A DNA stretch of 64,000 nt from Sporosarcina aquimarina (GTDB taxonomy: Bacteria; Bacillota; Bacilli; Bacillales_A; Planococcaceae). Shown here piece after piece: positions 35,674-45,625 of the stretch; position 1 is the stretch's first letter; each line of letters opens with the position of its first letter. The stretch covers positions 1 through 64,000 of the forward strand of contig NZ_JACLBZ010000017.1 of the NCBI RefSeq assembly GCF_019748715.1. Direction: 5' to 3'. The position numbers were made by a program, and so were the translations under genes. The notes under the pieces were generated by a model. The model ran no database searches, was not told the origin of the DNA, and saw only the letters and a list, made by a program, of their open reading frames with translations.

Positions 35674-36639
35674 ATGTATTCTGTTGACGCAGTAATTGTC
35701 GGCGGCGGTCCGTGTGGCTTATCCGCAGCAATCGAATTACAAAAAATAGGGTTGTCCGTAATTGTCATTGAAAAAGGAAATATCGTTCATTCCATTTACA
35801 ATTATCCGACCCACCAAACATTCTTTAGTTCCAGCAGCAAATTATCGATCGGCGATATTCCATTCATTACGGCGATTGATAAACCAAAGCGAAATGATGC
35901 ATTGGTGTACTATCGCACGGTGGCTCAACTTAAGAATTTGCGAATCAATAGCCACGAACGAGTAGAAAACGTTCAAAAGCAAGGGAACGGATTCATTGTC
36001 CAGACTGATAAAGCGACATATGAAGCTTCCTATGTAGTGGTGGCAACGGGTTATTACGATCAACCGAACAGTCTGAACGTCAAAGGTGAAGAGTTGCCGA
36101 ACGTTTATCATTACTTTAAGGAGGCCCATCCTTATTTTAATAAAAATGTTGTTGTGATCGGCGGCAAGAATTCAGCCGTTGACGCGGCTTTGGAGTTGCA
36201 GCGAGCAGGGGCGCATGTTTCGGTTATTTATAGAAAAGACAGCTATTCAGCGAGTGTAAAACCATGGATTTTACCAGGGTTTGATAGTTTGGTGCGAAAT
36301 GGACAAATTCAAATGTATTTTAATGCGTGTGTCACGGAGATTACGGAGACGGCTGTAACCGTCACTCAGCAAGGAAAGACGTTTGATTTGGCAAGTGATT
36401 ACGTCTTTGCGATGATCGGTTATCATCCGGACCATCCTTTTTTACGCAGAATAGGTATACAAGTGGACGAAGCGTCAGGACGTCCGATTTTTAATGAAGA
36501 GACGATGGAAACGAATGTGGAAAACCTTTTTATCGCAGGTGTGATAGCTGCGGGCAATAATGCCAATGAAATATTTATCGAGAATGGCCGCTTTCACGGC
36601 GGGATGATTGCAGCAGCGATCAAACAACAGAACGAATGA
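35674..36639 (+). CDS. ypdA: YpdA family putative bacillithiol disulfide reductase
   Basis: A 321-residue FAD/NADPH flavoprotein. The FAD site is AVIVGGGPCGLSAAIEL and the NADPH site VVVIGGKNSAVDAALELQRAG, with the family segment TFFSSSSKLSIGDIPF between them. YpdA proteins in bacillithiol producers reduce bacillithiol disulfide and lack the CXXC pair of thioredoxin reductases, and none is seen here. It follows the phosphoesterase gene by 27 nt. Confidence 0.92.
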   Translation: MYSVDAVIVGGGPCGLSAAIELQKIGLSVIVIEKGNIVHSIYNYPTHQTFFSSSSKLSIGDIPFITAIDKPKRNDALVYYRTVAQLKNLRINSHERVENVQKQGNGFIVQTDKATYEASYVVVATGYYDQPNSLNVKGEELPNVYHYFKEAHPYFNKNVVVIGGKNSAVDAALELQRAGAHVSVIYRKDSYSASVKPWILPGFDSLVRNGQIQMYFNACVTEITETAVTVTQQGKTFDLASDYVFAMIGYHPDHPFLRRIGIQVDEASGRPIFNEETMETNVENLFIAGVIAAGNNANEIFIENGRFHGGMIAAAIKQQNE

Positions 36640-36643
36640 GAAA

Positions 36644-36676
36644 GCCGCCGGACTGAAAAACGTCCGGCGGTTCTTT
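36644..36676 (+). terminator. Terminator after ypdA
   Basis: GCCGCCGGAC (36644-36653) pairs with GTCCGGCGG around TGAAAAAC, followed by TTCTTT. Confidence 0.75.
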
Positions 36677-36747
36677 AGTAGGAGAACTATAATACTAGAG
36701 TGCTGCAAGTAGGTTTTGTGATACACTAGCGTCATGGGGAGGCGCCT

Positions 36748-37443
36748 ATGTTTATTCTACTTACTGTCGCGATTGCGCCAGGGCTAGCACTTTTCAGTTA
36801 CTTATATCTCCGAAAGCAAATCGCAAAAGAGCCATCGCGAACATTGTTTCATGCGTTTATGTATGGAGCTATTATGACTTTTCCGATTTTGTTCATTCAG
36901 CACGTTTTTGAAGAGGAACATGTATTTTCTAATGAATTTTTACGTAACGTTTTATTTACTAGTAGTTTAGAAGAGTTTTTCAAATGGATCATCATTTTTA
37001 TCCTTGTATACAAAATCATTGATTTTGAGGATGCGTACGACGGAATTTTGTATGGCGCTAGTGTTTCGCTAGGTTTTGCCACCGTTGAAAATATTTTATA
37101 TCTTCTTTCATTCGGACTGGACACAGCATTTATCCGTGCGTTGCTGCCCGTATCGAGTCATGCTTTATTTGGCGTTGTGATGGGCTATTATTTTGGTAAA
37201 GCCAAGTTTTCGATAGAATCCGAAAAAGGCAGATGGGTTTGGATTGCCTTTTTAGCTCCGTTCACGCTCCACGCATTCTATAATGCAATCTTGTTCTTAT
37301 ATGACTATTGGCTATATTTAATGATTCCTTTTATGCTGTTCCTTTGGTGGTTTGGTTTGACTCGTGTGAAATATGCCCATACATTTGCGATGCAACAATT
37401 TAGAAAGAAAATAAATGCAAAACCAGAAAATCCGTCTACTTAG
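36748..37443 (+). CDS. prsW: Glutamic-type intramembrane protease PrsW
   Basis: A 231-residue polytopic protease. The paired catalytic glutamates fall at residues 75-76 (SSLEEFFKW), the same numbering as in the B. subtilis enzyme. The conserved SSHALFGVVMGYYFG and FLAPFTLHAFYNA segments follow. In B. subtilis PrsW makes the first cut in the anti-sigma factor RsiW. No rsiW-sigW pair lies in this window, so the local target is not visible; whether it acts on the RsiX-like protein is unknown. GGGGAGG precedes the ATG. Confidence 0.93.
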   Translation: MFILLTVAIAPGLALFSYLYLRKQIAKEPSRTLFHAFMYGAIMTFPILFIQHVFEEEHVFSNEFLRNVLFTSSLEEFFKWIIIFILVYKIIDFEDAYDGILYGASVSLGFATVENILYLLSFGLDTAFIRALLPVSSHALFGVVMGYYFGKAKFSIESEKGRWVWIAFLAPFTLHAFYNAILFLYDYWLYLMIPFMLFLWWFGLTRVKYAHTFAMQQFRKKINAKPENPST

Positions 37444-37458
37444 GCGGATTTTTTATTT
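37429..37458 (+). terminator. Terminator at the end of prsW
   Basis: AAAATCCG and CGGATTTT pair across TCTACTTAGG, followed by a TTATTTTTT tract. The stem begins within the last prsW codons. Confidence 0.75.
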
Positions 37459-37525
37459 TTTATCATAAAATTTAAAGCATTGGACAAACTAGAACAAAGC
37501 AGAAAAATTTGGAGGTGGATGTTAC

Positions 37526-38311
37526 ATGAAGCGAGTTGCTGTACGCTTCCTATTTTTACTCATCGCCGGTGTAATGGTTCTTTCATTATTTGTCATTCAA
37601 ACGGAAGCATTCAGTGCGCGTGACTTGGCAAAAGGTGCTAAAGGCGATGATGTTATTGAATTGCAGGCAAGGCTGCAGTACATCGGATTTTATCATGGTG
37701 AAATTGATGGTAACTTTGGTTATGGAACATACTGGGCATTACGGAACTTTCAAGAACAATATGGCATGCCGGTAGACGGTATTGTTGGTAAAAACGTCAA
37801 GAAGAAGTTGCAGGGAATCTCCGATTACGATGAGAAGTATGTCAAAGGGCAAATTGCAAAAGGGAATCAATTTACGTATTATGGCGGCCAGCCTTTAGAG
37901 GCGCAAGTCAAGAAAGGCAGCAAACCGCAGAAACAAATGCAGACACCTGCGAAATATTCGGATCAGGATATAAAGTTATTGGCCAATGCGGTTTATGGGG
38001 AAGCACGGGGGGAGCCTTATGAAGGGCAAGTTGCGGTGGCAGCTGTAATTTTGAATCGGATTGAACATGCTGATTTCCCAGATACCGTCGGGGGAGTTAT
38101 TTTCCAACCAGGAGCCTTTACCGCTGTATCAGATGGACAAATTTGGCTGACCCCGAATGAAAGGGCAAAAGAAGCTGTCATCGATGCGATCAATGGCTGG
38201 GACCCATCTGAAAATGCGATTTATTATTTCAATCCAATTACAGCAACGAGTAAGTGGATCTGGTCACGACCGCAAATTAAGAAAATCGGACTGCACATAT
38301 TTTGTAATTAA
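37526..38311 (+). CDS. sleB: Spore cortex-lytic enzyme SleB
   Basis: A 261-residue exported transglycosylase that degrades muramic-lactam cortex on germination. A signal peptide (residues 1-~28) precedes the PG_binding_1 domain (~35-95, GDDVIELQARLQYIGFYHGEIDG). A linker and the Hydrolase_2 catalytic domain (~145-261) follow, with the key Glu in VYGEARGEPYEGQ and the conserved ending SRPQIKKIGLHIFCN. Somewhat shorter than B. subtilis SleB through a shorter linker. AGGTGG precedes the ATG. Operon with ypeB. Confidence 0.95.
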   Translation: MKRVAVRFLFLLIAGVMVLSLFVIQTEAFSARDLAKGAKGDDVIELQARLQYIGFYHGEIDGNFGYGTYWALRNFQEQYGMPVDGIVGKNVKKKLQGISDYDEKYVKGQIAKGNQFTYYGGQPLEAQVKKGSKPQKQMQTPAKYSDQDIKLLANAVYGEARGEPYEGQVAVAAVILNRIEHADFPDTVGGVIFQPGAFTAVSDGQIWLTPNERAKEAVIDAINGWDPSENAIYYFNPITATSKWIWSRPQIKKIGLHIFCN

Positions 38312-38335
38312 AGGAAAGGAGGGCGAGGCGACGAT

Positions 38336-39619
38336 ATGAAAAGAATGCTCTTTATTATGACCTATTCATTCATAGTACTCGGGATTTATGCCTTTGGTAA
38401 AACTCAAGAGACCGAGCAGTTATCGGTGGCTTTAAATACACAGTATTCAAAAAGTATTTCGGACGCTTCACAAAAGCTAGGCGAACTTGAAGAATCGGTT
38501 AAAAAATCATTGCTGTTTGAAGACGAAAAAAGCTCAGCTAAAGAGCGAGAAGATGTTTGGCGACTGTCATCGGATATCAAAGCTTCAATAGGTGCTCTTC
38601 CTGTGAATGAGAGCTTTTCAACTTCTTGGATGAACTATTTAGGCCGTCTCGGGAATTATGCGAAAGAATCTACAGAGCAAGGCAATAAAGATGATTATTA
38701 TGCTGTCATGAAACGGGCTTCGGATAACTTGGATGAACTCTCAAGTGAATGGCAAGTGGCTACTTCTGATTTATTATCAGGCGATATGACAATGCAGCAT
38801 TGGGAGAATAAACTTGGCAGCAACGTCGAAAATGAAGGTAATTGGGGTAAAATGGGGGCATCCATCAAACAATACGGAGAAGCTGTATTTCCTTTGACGG
38901 CAAGTGAGTCGGATGCGCAAAAGAAAAAAGAATTACGTAATATTAAAGACCAGAAAATTACAGAAGACGAGGCAATCGAACGATTTAAAAAGCTTTTACC
39001 TGAAGTCTCGAATGATGTAATTGCCGCAGAGAAAAGCAGAAAAGGAGCACCCTATCCTTTTTATCACATTCGTTTTTCCGAAAATTCATCAATTGGATAT
39101 ATTGACATCACCCAAAAAGGCGGACATATCTTATCGTATTTGGTAGAACGTCGAATGGGAAAACCAACAAAGTCATTTGAAGAATTAAAGAAAATGGCTG
39201 CGGTGTTCCTAGATAAGGCGGATTACAAAGACGTTGTATTGGAGGAGTCCAGGGAAAATGATGTGGCATGGCATTTTGTTTTCGTCAGGGTGAATCCAGA
39301 TAACAATGCAAAAGTATTTTCTGATCCGATTCATATTAAAATGGCGAAGGATAATGGGGAAGTATTAGGGATGGATACATCTGAATATATTCGTAAAGAA
39401 ACACTAAAACCGCAACCCATCCGGGACGTGAATTGGAAAGAGTTTTTCCGAACGGGCGTAAAGGTAATGGAAGAAGAGCTTGCATATGTTGAAAATAAGC
39501 AATTAGAGCAACGTTTGGCTCATTATCTTACAGTCGTTTCCAATGATAAAAAACCAGAGACCTATAAAATTGTAGTGGATACGGACACATTAGAAGTAAT
39601 TAAAACCGAAAAACAATAA
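38336..39619 (+). CDS. ypeB: Germination protein YpeB
   Basis: A 427-residue protein needed for SleB to assemble and stay stable in the spore; the two depend on each other. An N-terminal membrane or signal segment (~2-20) precedes a helical domain (~30-200). C-terminal PepSY-type modules follow: EDEAIERFKKLLPEVSNDV, SFEELKKMAAVFL and a third near ~365-427. It follows sleB by 24 nt with a GGAGGG site, giving the sleB-ypeB forespore (sigma-G type) operon. Confidence 0.94.
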   Translation: MKRMLFIMTYSFIVLGIYAFGKTQETEQLSVALNTQYSKSISDASQKLGELEESVKKSLLFEDEKSSAKEREDVWRLSSDIKASIGALPVNESFSTSWMNYLGRLGNYAKESTEQGNKDDYYAVMKRASDNLDELSSEWQVATSDLLSGDMTMQHWENKLGSNVENEGNWGKMGASIKQYGEAVFPLTASESDAQKKKELRNIKDQKITEDEAIERFKKLLPEVSNDVIAAEKSRKGAPYPFYHIRFSENSSIGYIDITQKGGHILSYLVERRMGKPTKSFEELKKMAAVFLDKADYKDVVLEESRENDVAWHFVFVRVNPDNNAKVFSDPIHIKMAKDNGEVLGMDTSEYIRKETLKPQPIRDVNWKEFFRTGVKVMEEELAYVENKQLEQRLAHYLTVVSNDKKPETYKIVVDTDTLEVIKTEKQ

Positions 39620-39688
39620 GAAATAGATTGGAAAACTCTTCACCGCGTGACATAATAGTATCAAAAGTAACTATTGGCAGGTGGAGAG

Positions 39689-40333
39689 ATGAAGTTAACA
39701 ATTGGTACGGTGTTGACGATTGAGAAGGATTACACAGAGGAATCCGAGAAGTTTAAATCCCGTGTTGTAGATATCGAAGAAGATCATACTCATTTTATGA
39801 TGGACTATCCAATTAGCATGGAGACTGGGAAAACGGCTTTCTTCATTGATGGCACCCAGTTATTGATCACATTTGTTGATGACCTCAAAATGTCCTATGC
39901 ATTTCGTACCGAAATTCACAGCAGGATGAATCGAACAATTCCGATGTTAAAACTGAAATATCCTGGAGATAAAGAACTGATCAAGATTCAGAGACGTGAA
40001 TTTGTCCGAGTCGAGACATCATTGGATGTAGCCTTACAAGCTGATTCAGAATCGTTGCAATTGGTTTCATCCGACTTGAGTGCAGGCGGGTTGGCAGTCA
40101 ATATGAAAAATCATGAGTATTTCCCCCAACAAACAGAGTTGGATTTGATGATTGTACTTCATTTTTCCAAAAATGAAATCAAATATATTTCCTGCAAGGC
40201 GAAGGTCGTAAGAAATTGGGAGCAGGACACTCGCCGGCTAAGCTCTTTAAAGTTTGAAGAAATTGATGAAAAAGATCGCCAGCATATCATTCGGTATTGT
40301 TTTGAACGTCAATTAGAGTTGCGTAATTCTTAA
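39689..40333 (+). CDS. PilZ-domain flagellar brake protein (YpfA/MotI type)
   Basis: A 214-residue protein with an N-terminal YcgR-like domain (~1-95) and a C-terminal PilZ domain. The cyclic-di-GMP motifs are QRREFVRVE (RxxxR) and SDLSAGGLAV (D/NxSxxG). In B. subtilis the ortholog YpfA (MotI/DgrA) binds c-di-GMP and slows the flagellar motor at MotA. ATG at 39689 is preceded by GGTGGAG; five upstream codons were excluded. It sits before cmk as in B. subtilis, suggesting a motile or c-di-GMP-responsive organism. Confidence 0.9.
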   Translation: MKLTIGTVLTIEKDYTEESEKFKSRVVDIEEDHTHFMMDYPISMETGKTAFFIDGTQLLITFVDDLKMSYAFRTEIHSRMNRTIPMLKLKYPGDKELIKIQRREFVRVETSLDVALQADSESLQLVSSDLSAGGLAVNMKNHEYFPQQTELDLMIVLHFSKNEIKYISCKAKVVRNWEQDTRRLSSLKFEEIDEKDRQHIIRYCFERQLELRNS

Positions 40334-40367
40334 GGAAAAGTCTATCTTCAAAAGACTTTTCCTTTTT
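40333..40367 (+). terminator. Terminator after the PilZ gene
   Basis: AGGAAAAGTCT pairs with AGACTTTTCCT across ATCTTCAAA, followed by a TTTTT tract. Confidence 0.85.
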
Positions 40368-40408
40368 GCATATGGTACAATAAAGGCGAAAATGGAGGGG
40401 TTTTTAGC

Positions 40409-41086
40409 ATGACTGGTGGAATGAGAATTGCAATCGACGGACCTGCGGCAGCCGGTAAAAGTACAATTGCTAAATTAGTGGCGAGAAAATTAGGATACAC
40501 TTATATCGATACAGGAGCGATGTATCGGGCCATCACGTATAAAGTACTTCAAAATGCCGTGGATCCACATGATGAAGAAGCCATCGCTCAACTTGTGGGA
40601 CAAGCAGAAATTGAGTTGCAACAAGGTGAGCAAGCGCAAAAGGTAATTTTGGACGGTCGCGATGTGACGGAGGTCATTCGTTCACATGAAGTGACTTCCC
40701 AAGTTTCCGCAATTGCGGCACTTACGTCAGTTCGTCAACTTTTAATGAAAAAACAACAGAACTTAGCAAAAGATTCATCTGTCGTAATGGACGGCAGGGA
40801 TATCGGCACGTCTGTGCTGCCAGATGCGGAATTGAAGATCTTCATGACGGCATCCGTGGAAGAACGAGCAGAGAGACGTTTATTAGAAGAAAAGCAACGG
40901 GGCAATACAGTGGATTATGAAACATTGAAAGGAGAAATATCAGCGCGAGACAAGGCAGATAGCGAACGCGAAATTTCTCCATTAAAAAAAGCAGAAGATG
41001 CGATTATAATTGACACAACGGGGAAAACAATAGAAGAAGTGACAAATAGTATCGTTGAATATGCCGAAAAGAGGTTAGCTCGATGA
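40409..41086 (+). CDS. cmk: Cytidylate kinase
   Basis: A 225-residue NMP kinase that phosphorylates CMP and dCMP. The P-loop is [14 protein letters not shown], the substrate region [14 protein letters not shown], and the core [16 protein letters not shown]. Length is standard. GGAGGGG precedes the ATG; a second in-frame ATG lies four codons on. Its stop overlaps the plsC start by 4 nt (ATGA), so pyrimidine and phospholipid genes are translationally linked here. Confidence 0.96.
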   Translation: MTGGMRIAIDGPAAAGKSTIAKLVARKLGYTYIDTGAMYRAITYKVLQNAVDPHDEEAIAQLVGQAEIELQQGEQAQKVILDGRDVTEVIRSHEVTSQVSAIAALTSVRQLLMKKQQNLAKDSSVVMDGRDIGTSVLPDAELKIFMTASVEERAERRLLEEKQRGNTVDYETLKGEISARDKADSEREISPLKKAEDAIIIDTTGKTIEEVTNSIVEYAEKRLAR

Positions 41087-41667
41087 ACTTATATCCTTTA
41101 GGCAAATTTTTGATCAGTACGATTTGTTATCCACTTTATCGAATTAAAGTAATTGGCAAAGAAAAATTCCCTAAAGAAGGCGGGGTGCTTTTATGCACCA
41201 ATCATATAGATAATCTTGATCCGCCTGTAGTCGGAATCACTTGCCCGAGAACCGTTCATTTCATGGCGAAAGAAGAACTGTTCAAAAAGCCGATTCTCAA
41301 GTCCGTTCTGCCGCGAGTACAAGCGTATCCAGTGAAAAGAGGCATGAGCGACCGTGACGCCTTCCGGACGACGATCAAATTACTTCGTGATGGGAAAGTT
41401 GTCGGCCTATTTCCTGAAGGTACAAGAAGCAAGACAGGGGAGCTCGGTAAGGGGTTAGCGGGAGCAGGTTTCTTTGCTTTAAAAGGAGGCGAAGCAAAAG
41501 TAGTACCTTGTGCAATCATCGGCCCGTATAAAGCTTTTTCACAACTGAAAGTCGTTTATGGCGATGCAATTGACATGACGCCTTTTCGCGAAAGAAAAGC
41601 TTCTGCTGAAGAAGTGACAGAAGCGATTATGGCAGAGATCTCCAAGTTGATAGCGCAACACAAATAA
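41083..41667 (+). CDS. plsC: 1-acyl-sn-glycerol-3-phosphate acyltransferase
   Basis: A 194-residue membrane-associated acyltransferase making phosphatidic acid. The HX4D motif reads [11 protein letters not shown], and the glycerol-phosphate site [20 protein letters not shown]. An apolar N-terminal helix anchors it. The overlap with cmk and the following S1-domain gene reproduce the common cmk-plsC-rpsA order of Firmicutes. Confidence 0.93.
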   Translation: MNLYPLGKFLISTICYPLYRIKVIGKEKFPKEGGVLLCTNHIDNLDPPVVGITCPRTVHFMAKEELFKKPILKSVLPRVQAYPVKRGMSDRDAFRTTIKLLRDGKVVGLFPEGTRSKTGELGKGLAGAGFFALKGGEAKVVPCAIIGPYKAFSQLKVVYGDAIDMTPFRERKASAEEVTEAIMAEISKLIAQHK

Positions 41668-41747
41668 AAGAATAAGTGCAATTTTTTGTTTTTAAGTGTA
41701 GATTCGAATACTATAGAGATAAGATTCATTATGGAGGAGGACTACAT

Positions 41748-42896
41748 ATGACTGAAGAGATGAATATGGATGAAGTAAAAGAATACCGTGAAGGTGATCA
41801 TGTAACAGGTGTAGTTACAAAGGTTGAAGAAAAATCGGTAACTGTTGAAATCGCAGGCGCTCCATTTGATGGCGTCATTCCGATCAGTGAACTCTCAAGC
41901 TTGCATATTGAAAAAGCAGCCGATGCAGTCGAGGTCGGTGATGAATTGAAGTTAGCGATTACAAAAGTTGAGGACGATGCATATGTTTTATCGAAGCGCC
42001 AAGTTGACGCGGAAAATGCATGGGATTCATTAAAAGAACAATTTGAGAACGGTGAAATCATCGAAACAGAAGTAAAAGACGTAGTGAAAGGCGGACTTGT
42101 CGTAGACTTGGGAGTTCGTGGATTTATCCCGGCTTCACTAGTTGAAGATCATTTCGTTGAATCATTCGAAGATTATAAAGGACGTACGATGACATTTAAA
42201 ATTGTGGAGATGGATCAAGAAAAAAATCGATTGATTCTATCACATCGCGCGGTCGTCCAAGAACAAAACGATAAGAAAAAAGAAGAAGCACTTTCGTCGA
42301 TCCAAGAAGGCGATGTTTTAGACGGTACTGTACAACGGATCGCTTCATTCGGAGCTTTTGTTGATATTGGCGGCGTAGATGGCCTTGTCCATATTTCACA
42401 AATTTCCCATGGACATATCGAAAGTGTCTCCGATGTCTTGAAAGAAGGAGACGAAATTAAGGTAAGGGTCTTGTCTGTAGATCGCGATGCTGAACGTGTA
42501 TCTCTATCCATCAAGGACACGCTGCCTGGACCTTGGGAAAATGTCGCTGAAAAAGCGCCGATCGGTTCTGTATTAGAAGGAACAGTAAAGCGTCTAGTGG
42601 CATATGGTGCATTCGTGGAAATCTTCCCGGGTGTCGAAGGACTTGTCCACATTTCAAGGATTGCACATACGCATATCGGTACACCTCACGAAGTGCTTGA
42701 AGAGGGGCAGACGGTTCAGGTGAAAGTACTCGATGTCAATCCAGAAGAGAAACGAATTTCATTAAGCATCAAAGATCTTTTGGAAAAAGAGGACGATCCT
42801 CGCGAAGAGAACTTCAGCTATGAAATGCCTGAAGAAACAACCGGCTTTTCATTCGGAGATGTCATCGGCGATCAGCTGAAGAAATTCAAAGAATAA
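41748..42896 (+). CDS. S1 RNA-binding domain protein (ribosomal protein S1 homolog, YpfD)
   Basis: A 382-residue protein with four S1 (OB-fold) modules near residues 17-87, 104-170, 190-258 and 275-345. The last two are nearest the consensus ([20 protein letters not shown]). Gram-positive S1 homologs bind mRNA, but their ribosomal role is weaker than in E. coli. The start at 41748 has AGGAGGA with good spacing; the upstream 24 codons lack one. A perfect terminator follows. Confidence 0.93.
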   Translation: MTEEMNMDEVKEYREGDHVTGVVTKVEEKSVTVEIAGAPFDGVIPISELSSLHIEKAADAVEVGDELKLAITKVEDDAYVLSKRQVDAENAWDSLKEQFENGEIIETEVKDVVKGGLVVDLGVRGFIPASLVEDHFVESFEDYKGRTMTFKIVEMDQEKNRLILSHRAVVQEQNDKKKEEALSSIQEGDVLDGTVQRIASFGAFVDIGGVDGLVHISQISHGHIESVSDVLKEGDEIKVRVLSVDRDAERVSLSIKDTLPGPWENVAEKAPIGSVLEGTVKRLVAYGAFVEIFPGVEGLVHISRIAHTHIGTPHEVLEEGQTVQVKVLDVNPEEKRISLSIKDLLEKEDDPREENFSYEMPEETTGFSFGDVIGDQLKKFKE

Positions 42897-42956
42897 TATT
42901 ATCAATGATGAGTCGATTGTGATCAACTAACAACAACTTAATTACTATGTATGATG

Positions 42957-42996
42957 AGAATGATGATGCTTTCATATGCATCATCATTCTTTTTGT
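42957..42996 (+). terminator. Terminator after the S1-domain gene
   Basis: AGAATGATGATGC (42957-42969) pairs perfectly with GCATCATCATTCT (42978-42990), followed by TTTTG. A TATAAT at 42998-43003 just beyond it may be the -10 of der. Confidence 0.9.
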
Positions 42997-43029
42997 GTAT
43001 AATATTCAAAGATAGGTCGGAAGGGTGTA

Positions 43030-44349
43030 ATGAAACAAATGAAAAAACCAACAGTAGCAATCGTAGGGAGACCGAACGTCGGGAAGTCGACAATTTTCAA
43101 TCGCATCGTAGGCGAACGGATCTCCATAGTGGAAGATGTGTCCGGCGTGACACGAGATCGCATATACAGCCCGGCGGATTGGCTGAATTATGAATTCAAT
43201 TTAATCGATACGGGCGGAATTGACATCGGTGACGAACCATTGCTGGAACAGATCCGTGCTCAAGCTGAAATCGCCATCGATGAAGCGGACGTCATCATCT
43301 TTTTGACGAACGGGAGAGACGGCGTAACCGATGCGGATGAACAAGTAGCCAGAATGCTTTATAAAACAAAAAAGCCGATTGTCTTGGCAGTTAATAAAGT
43401 GGATAATCCGGAAATGAAAGAAATGATTTATGATTTCTACTCACTTGGTTTTGGAGAACCATATCCGATATCCGGTTCGCACGGGCTAGGTCTGGGTGAT
43501 TTATTGGACGCGGTCGCAGAAAGCTTTAAGGAAATGGATCTTGAAGAGGAAGATGAAGACACAATCCGTTTTTGCTTGATAGGACGGCCGAATGTCGGAA
43601 AATCGTCACTTGTTAACGCGCTTCTCGGGGAAGACCGCGTAATTGTCAGTGATATTGCTGGTACGACTACCGATGCGATCGACTCTGTTAAAGAAGTGGA
43701 TGGGCAGCTTTTCAAGATAATCGATACTGCCGGTATGCGTAAAAAAGGTAAAGTGTATGAAAACATGGAGAAATACAGTGTGCTCCGTGCACTGAAGGCT
43801 ATTGATCGATCTGATGTCGTCCTAATCGTCCTTAACGCGGAAGAAGGAATTCGTGAGCAGGATAAGCGGGTCGCAGGATATGCTGAAGAGGCTGGGAAAG
43901 GTGTCTTGTTCGTTGTGAACAAATGGGACACATTGGAGAAAGACGATAAGACGATGAACAAATTTATCGACGATATCAGGGACCAGTTTCGTTTCTTGGA
44001 TTATGCACCGATTCTTTTTGTGTCTGCTAAAACAAAGCAAAGAGTGCATACATTATTCTCCAATATTCAAATGATTAGTGAAAATCATGCATTGCGCATC
44101 CAGTCGAGTGTCTTAAATGAAGTAATCGAAGATGCTGTAGCGAGAAACCCTGCGCCTGCTGATAAAGGGAAACGTTTGCGGATCTATTACGCGACACAAG
44201 TTGCCGTCAAGCCGCCGACTTTTGTTGTATTCGTCAATGAACCATCGCTTATGCACTTTTCTTATGAACGTTTCTTGCAAAATAGATTGCGGGAAGCTTT
44301 TGGCTTTGAAGGTACGCCGATTCGCTTGATCACGAGAGCAAGAAGCTAA
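43030..44349 (+). CDS. der: Ribosome biogenesis GTPase Der (EngA)
   Basis: A 439-residue double-GTPase needed for 50S assembly. GD1 has [13 protein letters not shown] and NKVD; GD2 has [13 protein letters not shown] and NKWD. A KH-like domain closes the protein ([23 protein letters not shown]). One oddity: the GD2 switch I motif, usually GTTRDA, reads GTTTDA here (residues 211-216), so the conserved Arg is Thr; GD1 keeps GVTRD. ATG at 43030 has GGAAGGG upstream; an in-frame ATG three codons later is possible. Confidence 0.96.
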   Translation: MKQMKKPTVAIVGRPNVGKSTIFNRIVGERISIVEDVSGVTRDRIYSPADWLNYEFNLIDTGGIDIGDEPLLEQIRAQAEIAIDEADVIIFLTNGRDGVTDADEQVARMLYKTKKPIVLAVNKVDNPEMKEMIYDFYSLGFGEPYPISGSHGLGLGDLLDAVAESFKEMDLEEEDEDTIRFCLIGRPNVGKSSLVNALLGEDRVIVSDIAGTTTDAIDSVKEVDGQLFKIIDTAGMRKKGKVYENMEKYSVLRALKAIDRSDVVLIVLNAEEGIREQDKRVAGYAEEAGKGVLFVVNKWDTLEKDDKTMNKFIDDIRDQFRFLDYAPILFVSAKTKQRVHTLFSNIQMISENHALRIQSSVLNEVIEDAVARNPAPADKGKRLRIYYATQVAVKPPTFVVFVNEPSLMHFSYERFLQNRLREAFGFEGTPIRLITRARS

Positions 44350-44375
44350 GTACTAGATAAGAAAGGGTTGGGGTA

Positions 44376-45398
44376 ATGGAAAACATCTCTATAATAGGAG
44401 CAGGAAGCTGGGGAACAGCTCTTGGATTCGTACTCGCTGAAAATGGGCATGACAGCTTGATTTGGACAAGACGTGCTGAGCAAGCGGATGAAATCAACCA
44501 ACAGCATTCGAACAGTCAATATCTGCCTGATGTGAAGCTGCCCGAAAATCTTACATCCACTAGTGAACTGGACAAGGCGGTGCAGCATGCGAATATAATC
44601 GTCCTTGCTGTTCCGACAGTTGCCATGCGTCAAACGTGCAAAAAAATTCAAGCTGTACTTAAAACTCCTACAATTTTTGTTCACGTCTCAAAAGGTATTG
44701 AACCAGATTCCTTAAAACGGATTTCGGAAATTATTGAAGAAGAAGTGGATGAATCGCTTCGCTCTGCAATTGTCGTATTATCAGGTCCGAGCCATGCGGA
44801 GGAAGTAGTGCTCCGTCATCCAACGACTGTGACAGCCGCTTCATCCAATATGGAGGCGGCAGAGCGTGTACAGGATTTATTCATGAACAATTATTTCCGA
44901 GTCTATACCAATGCTGACGTAGTGGGTGTTGAGCTTGGCGGTGCGTTGAAGAACGTCATTGCGTTGGCTGCAGGAATATCGGATGGTCTGGGTTATGGCG
45001 ACAATGCCAAAGCCGCACTTATTACACGAGGCTTGGCTGAAATTACGAGATTGGGTGTTAAGATGGGAGCGGAACAACAAACGTTCTCAGGTTTGACAGG
45101 TCTCGGTGATCTTGTCGTAACGTGCACGAGTGTCCACTCACGAAATTGGAAGGCGGGCAATCGCCTTGGCAAGGGACAGTCACTGGAGAAGGTGACGGAT
45201 GAAATGGGAATGGTGATAGAAGGCGTGCGCACAACAAAAGCTGCCTATCAGCTGGCAGACCATTTCGACACGACCATGCCGTTGACGGAAGCTTTGTACT
45301 CGATTTTATTCGGAGGCATTCCACCGAAGCAAGCAGTCGACCAATTGATGAGCCGCGGGAAGAAACAAGAAATCGATATGTTCTTTGGCGGTATATAA
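44376..45398 (+). CDS. gpsA: NAD(P)-dependent glycerol-3-phosphate dehydrogenase
   Basis: A 340-residue enzyme that makes sn-glycerol 3-phosphate for phospholipids. The N-terminal Rossmann motif is [20 protein letters not shown]. The catalytic region [33 protein letters not shown] is split over residues ~185-220, and [11 protein letters not shown] follows. GGTTGGGG lies upstream of the ATG. der-gpsA-yphE-yphF-spoIVA is the B. subtilis order. Confidence 0.96.
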   Translation: MENISIIGAGSWGTALGFVLAENGHDSLIWTRRAEQADEINQQHSNSQYLPDVKLPENLTSTSELDKAVQHANIIVLAVPTVAMRQTCKKIQAVLKTPTIFVHVSKGIEPDSLKRISEIIEEEVDESLRSAIVVLSGPSHAEEVVLRHPTTVTAASSNMEAAERVQDLFMNNYFRVYTNADVVGVELGGALKNVIALAAGISDGLGYGDNAKAALITRGLAEITRLGVKMGAEQQTFSGLTGLGDLVVTCTSVHSRNWKAGNRLGKGQSLEKVTDEMGMVIEGVRTTKAAYQLADHFDTTMPLTEALYSILFGGIPPKQAVDQLMSRGKKQEIDMFFGGI

Positions 45399-45418
45399 AT
45401 AGTAGGAAGGTGACAATT

Positions 45419-45622
45419 TTGTCCTCGTTAGATAAAATGTGGCTATCTTTTTACGCGATGGGTTTTATGGCGATTTCAATGGGCTTGATCTATACAAGTC
45501 GTTATAAATTGAAAAATCGCGTACTTAAAATCTTGTTTGCCATTATAGCCTATGTATTATTAATTACTTCGTTCTTTGCGATGGTCTATTTAGTATTCAA
45601 TGGACCTACTGGAGGAGCATAA
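45419..45622 (+). CDS. DUF2768 small membrane protein (YphE-like)
   Basis: A ~67-residue protein with two membrane spans (residues ~6-27 and ~38-60). It fits the DUF2768 family, present in spore formers between gpsA and yphF. Function unknown. The start is TTG at 45419 with AGGAAGG 8 nt upstream; a GTG at 45410 lies inside that site and is unlikely. Confidence 0.75.
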   Translation: MSSLDKMWLSFYAMGFMAISMGLIYTSRYKLKNRVLKILFAIIAYVLLITSFFAMVYLVFNGPTGGA

Positions 45623-45625
45623 AAT

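Noticed and set aside
42215..42652. 145-codon antisense frame in the S1-domain gene
   Set aside because: Mirror of the S1 repeats on the opposite strand; no ribosome site and biased composition.
43437..43961. 174-codon antisense frame within der
   Set aside because: Ser/Thr/Arg-rich composition typical of the complement of a strongly coding gene; no start signals.
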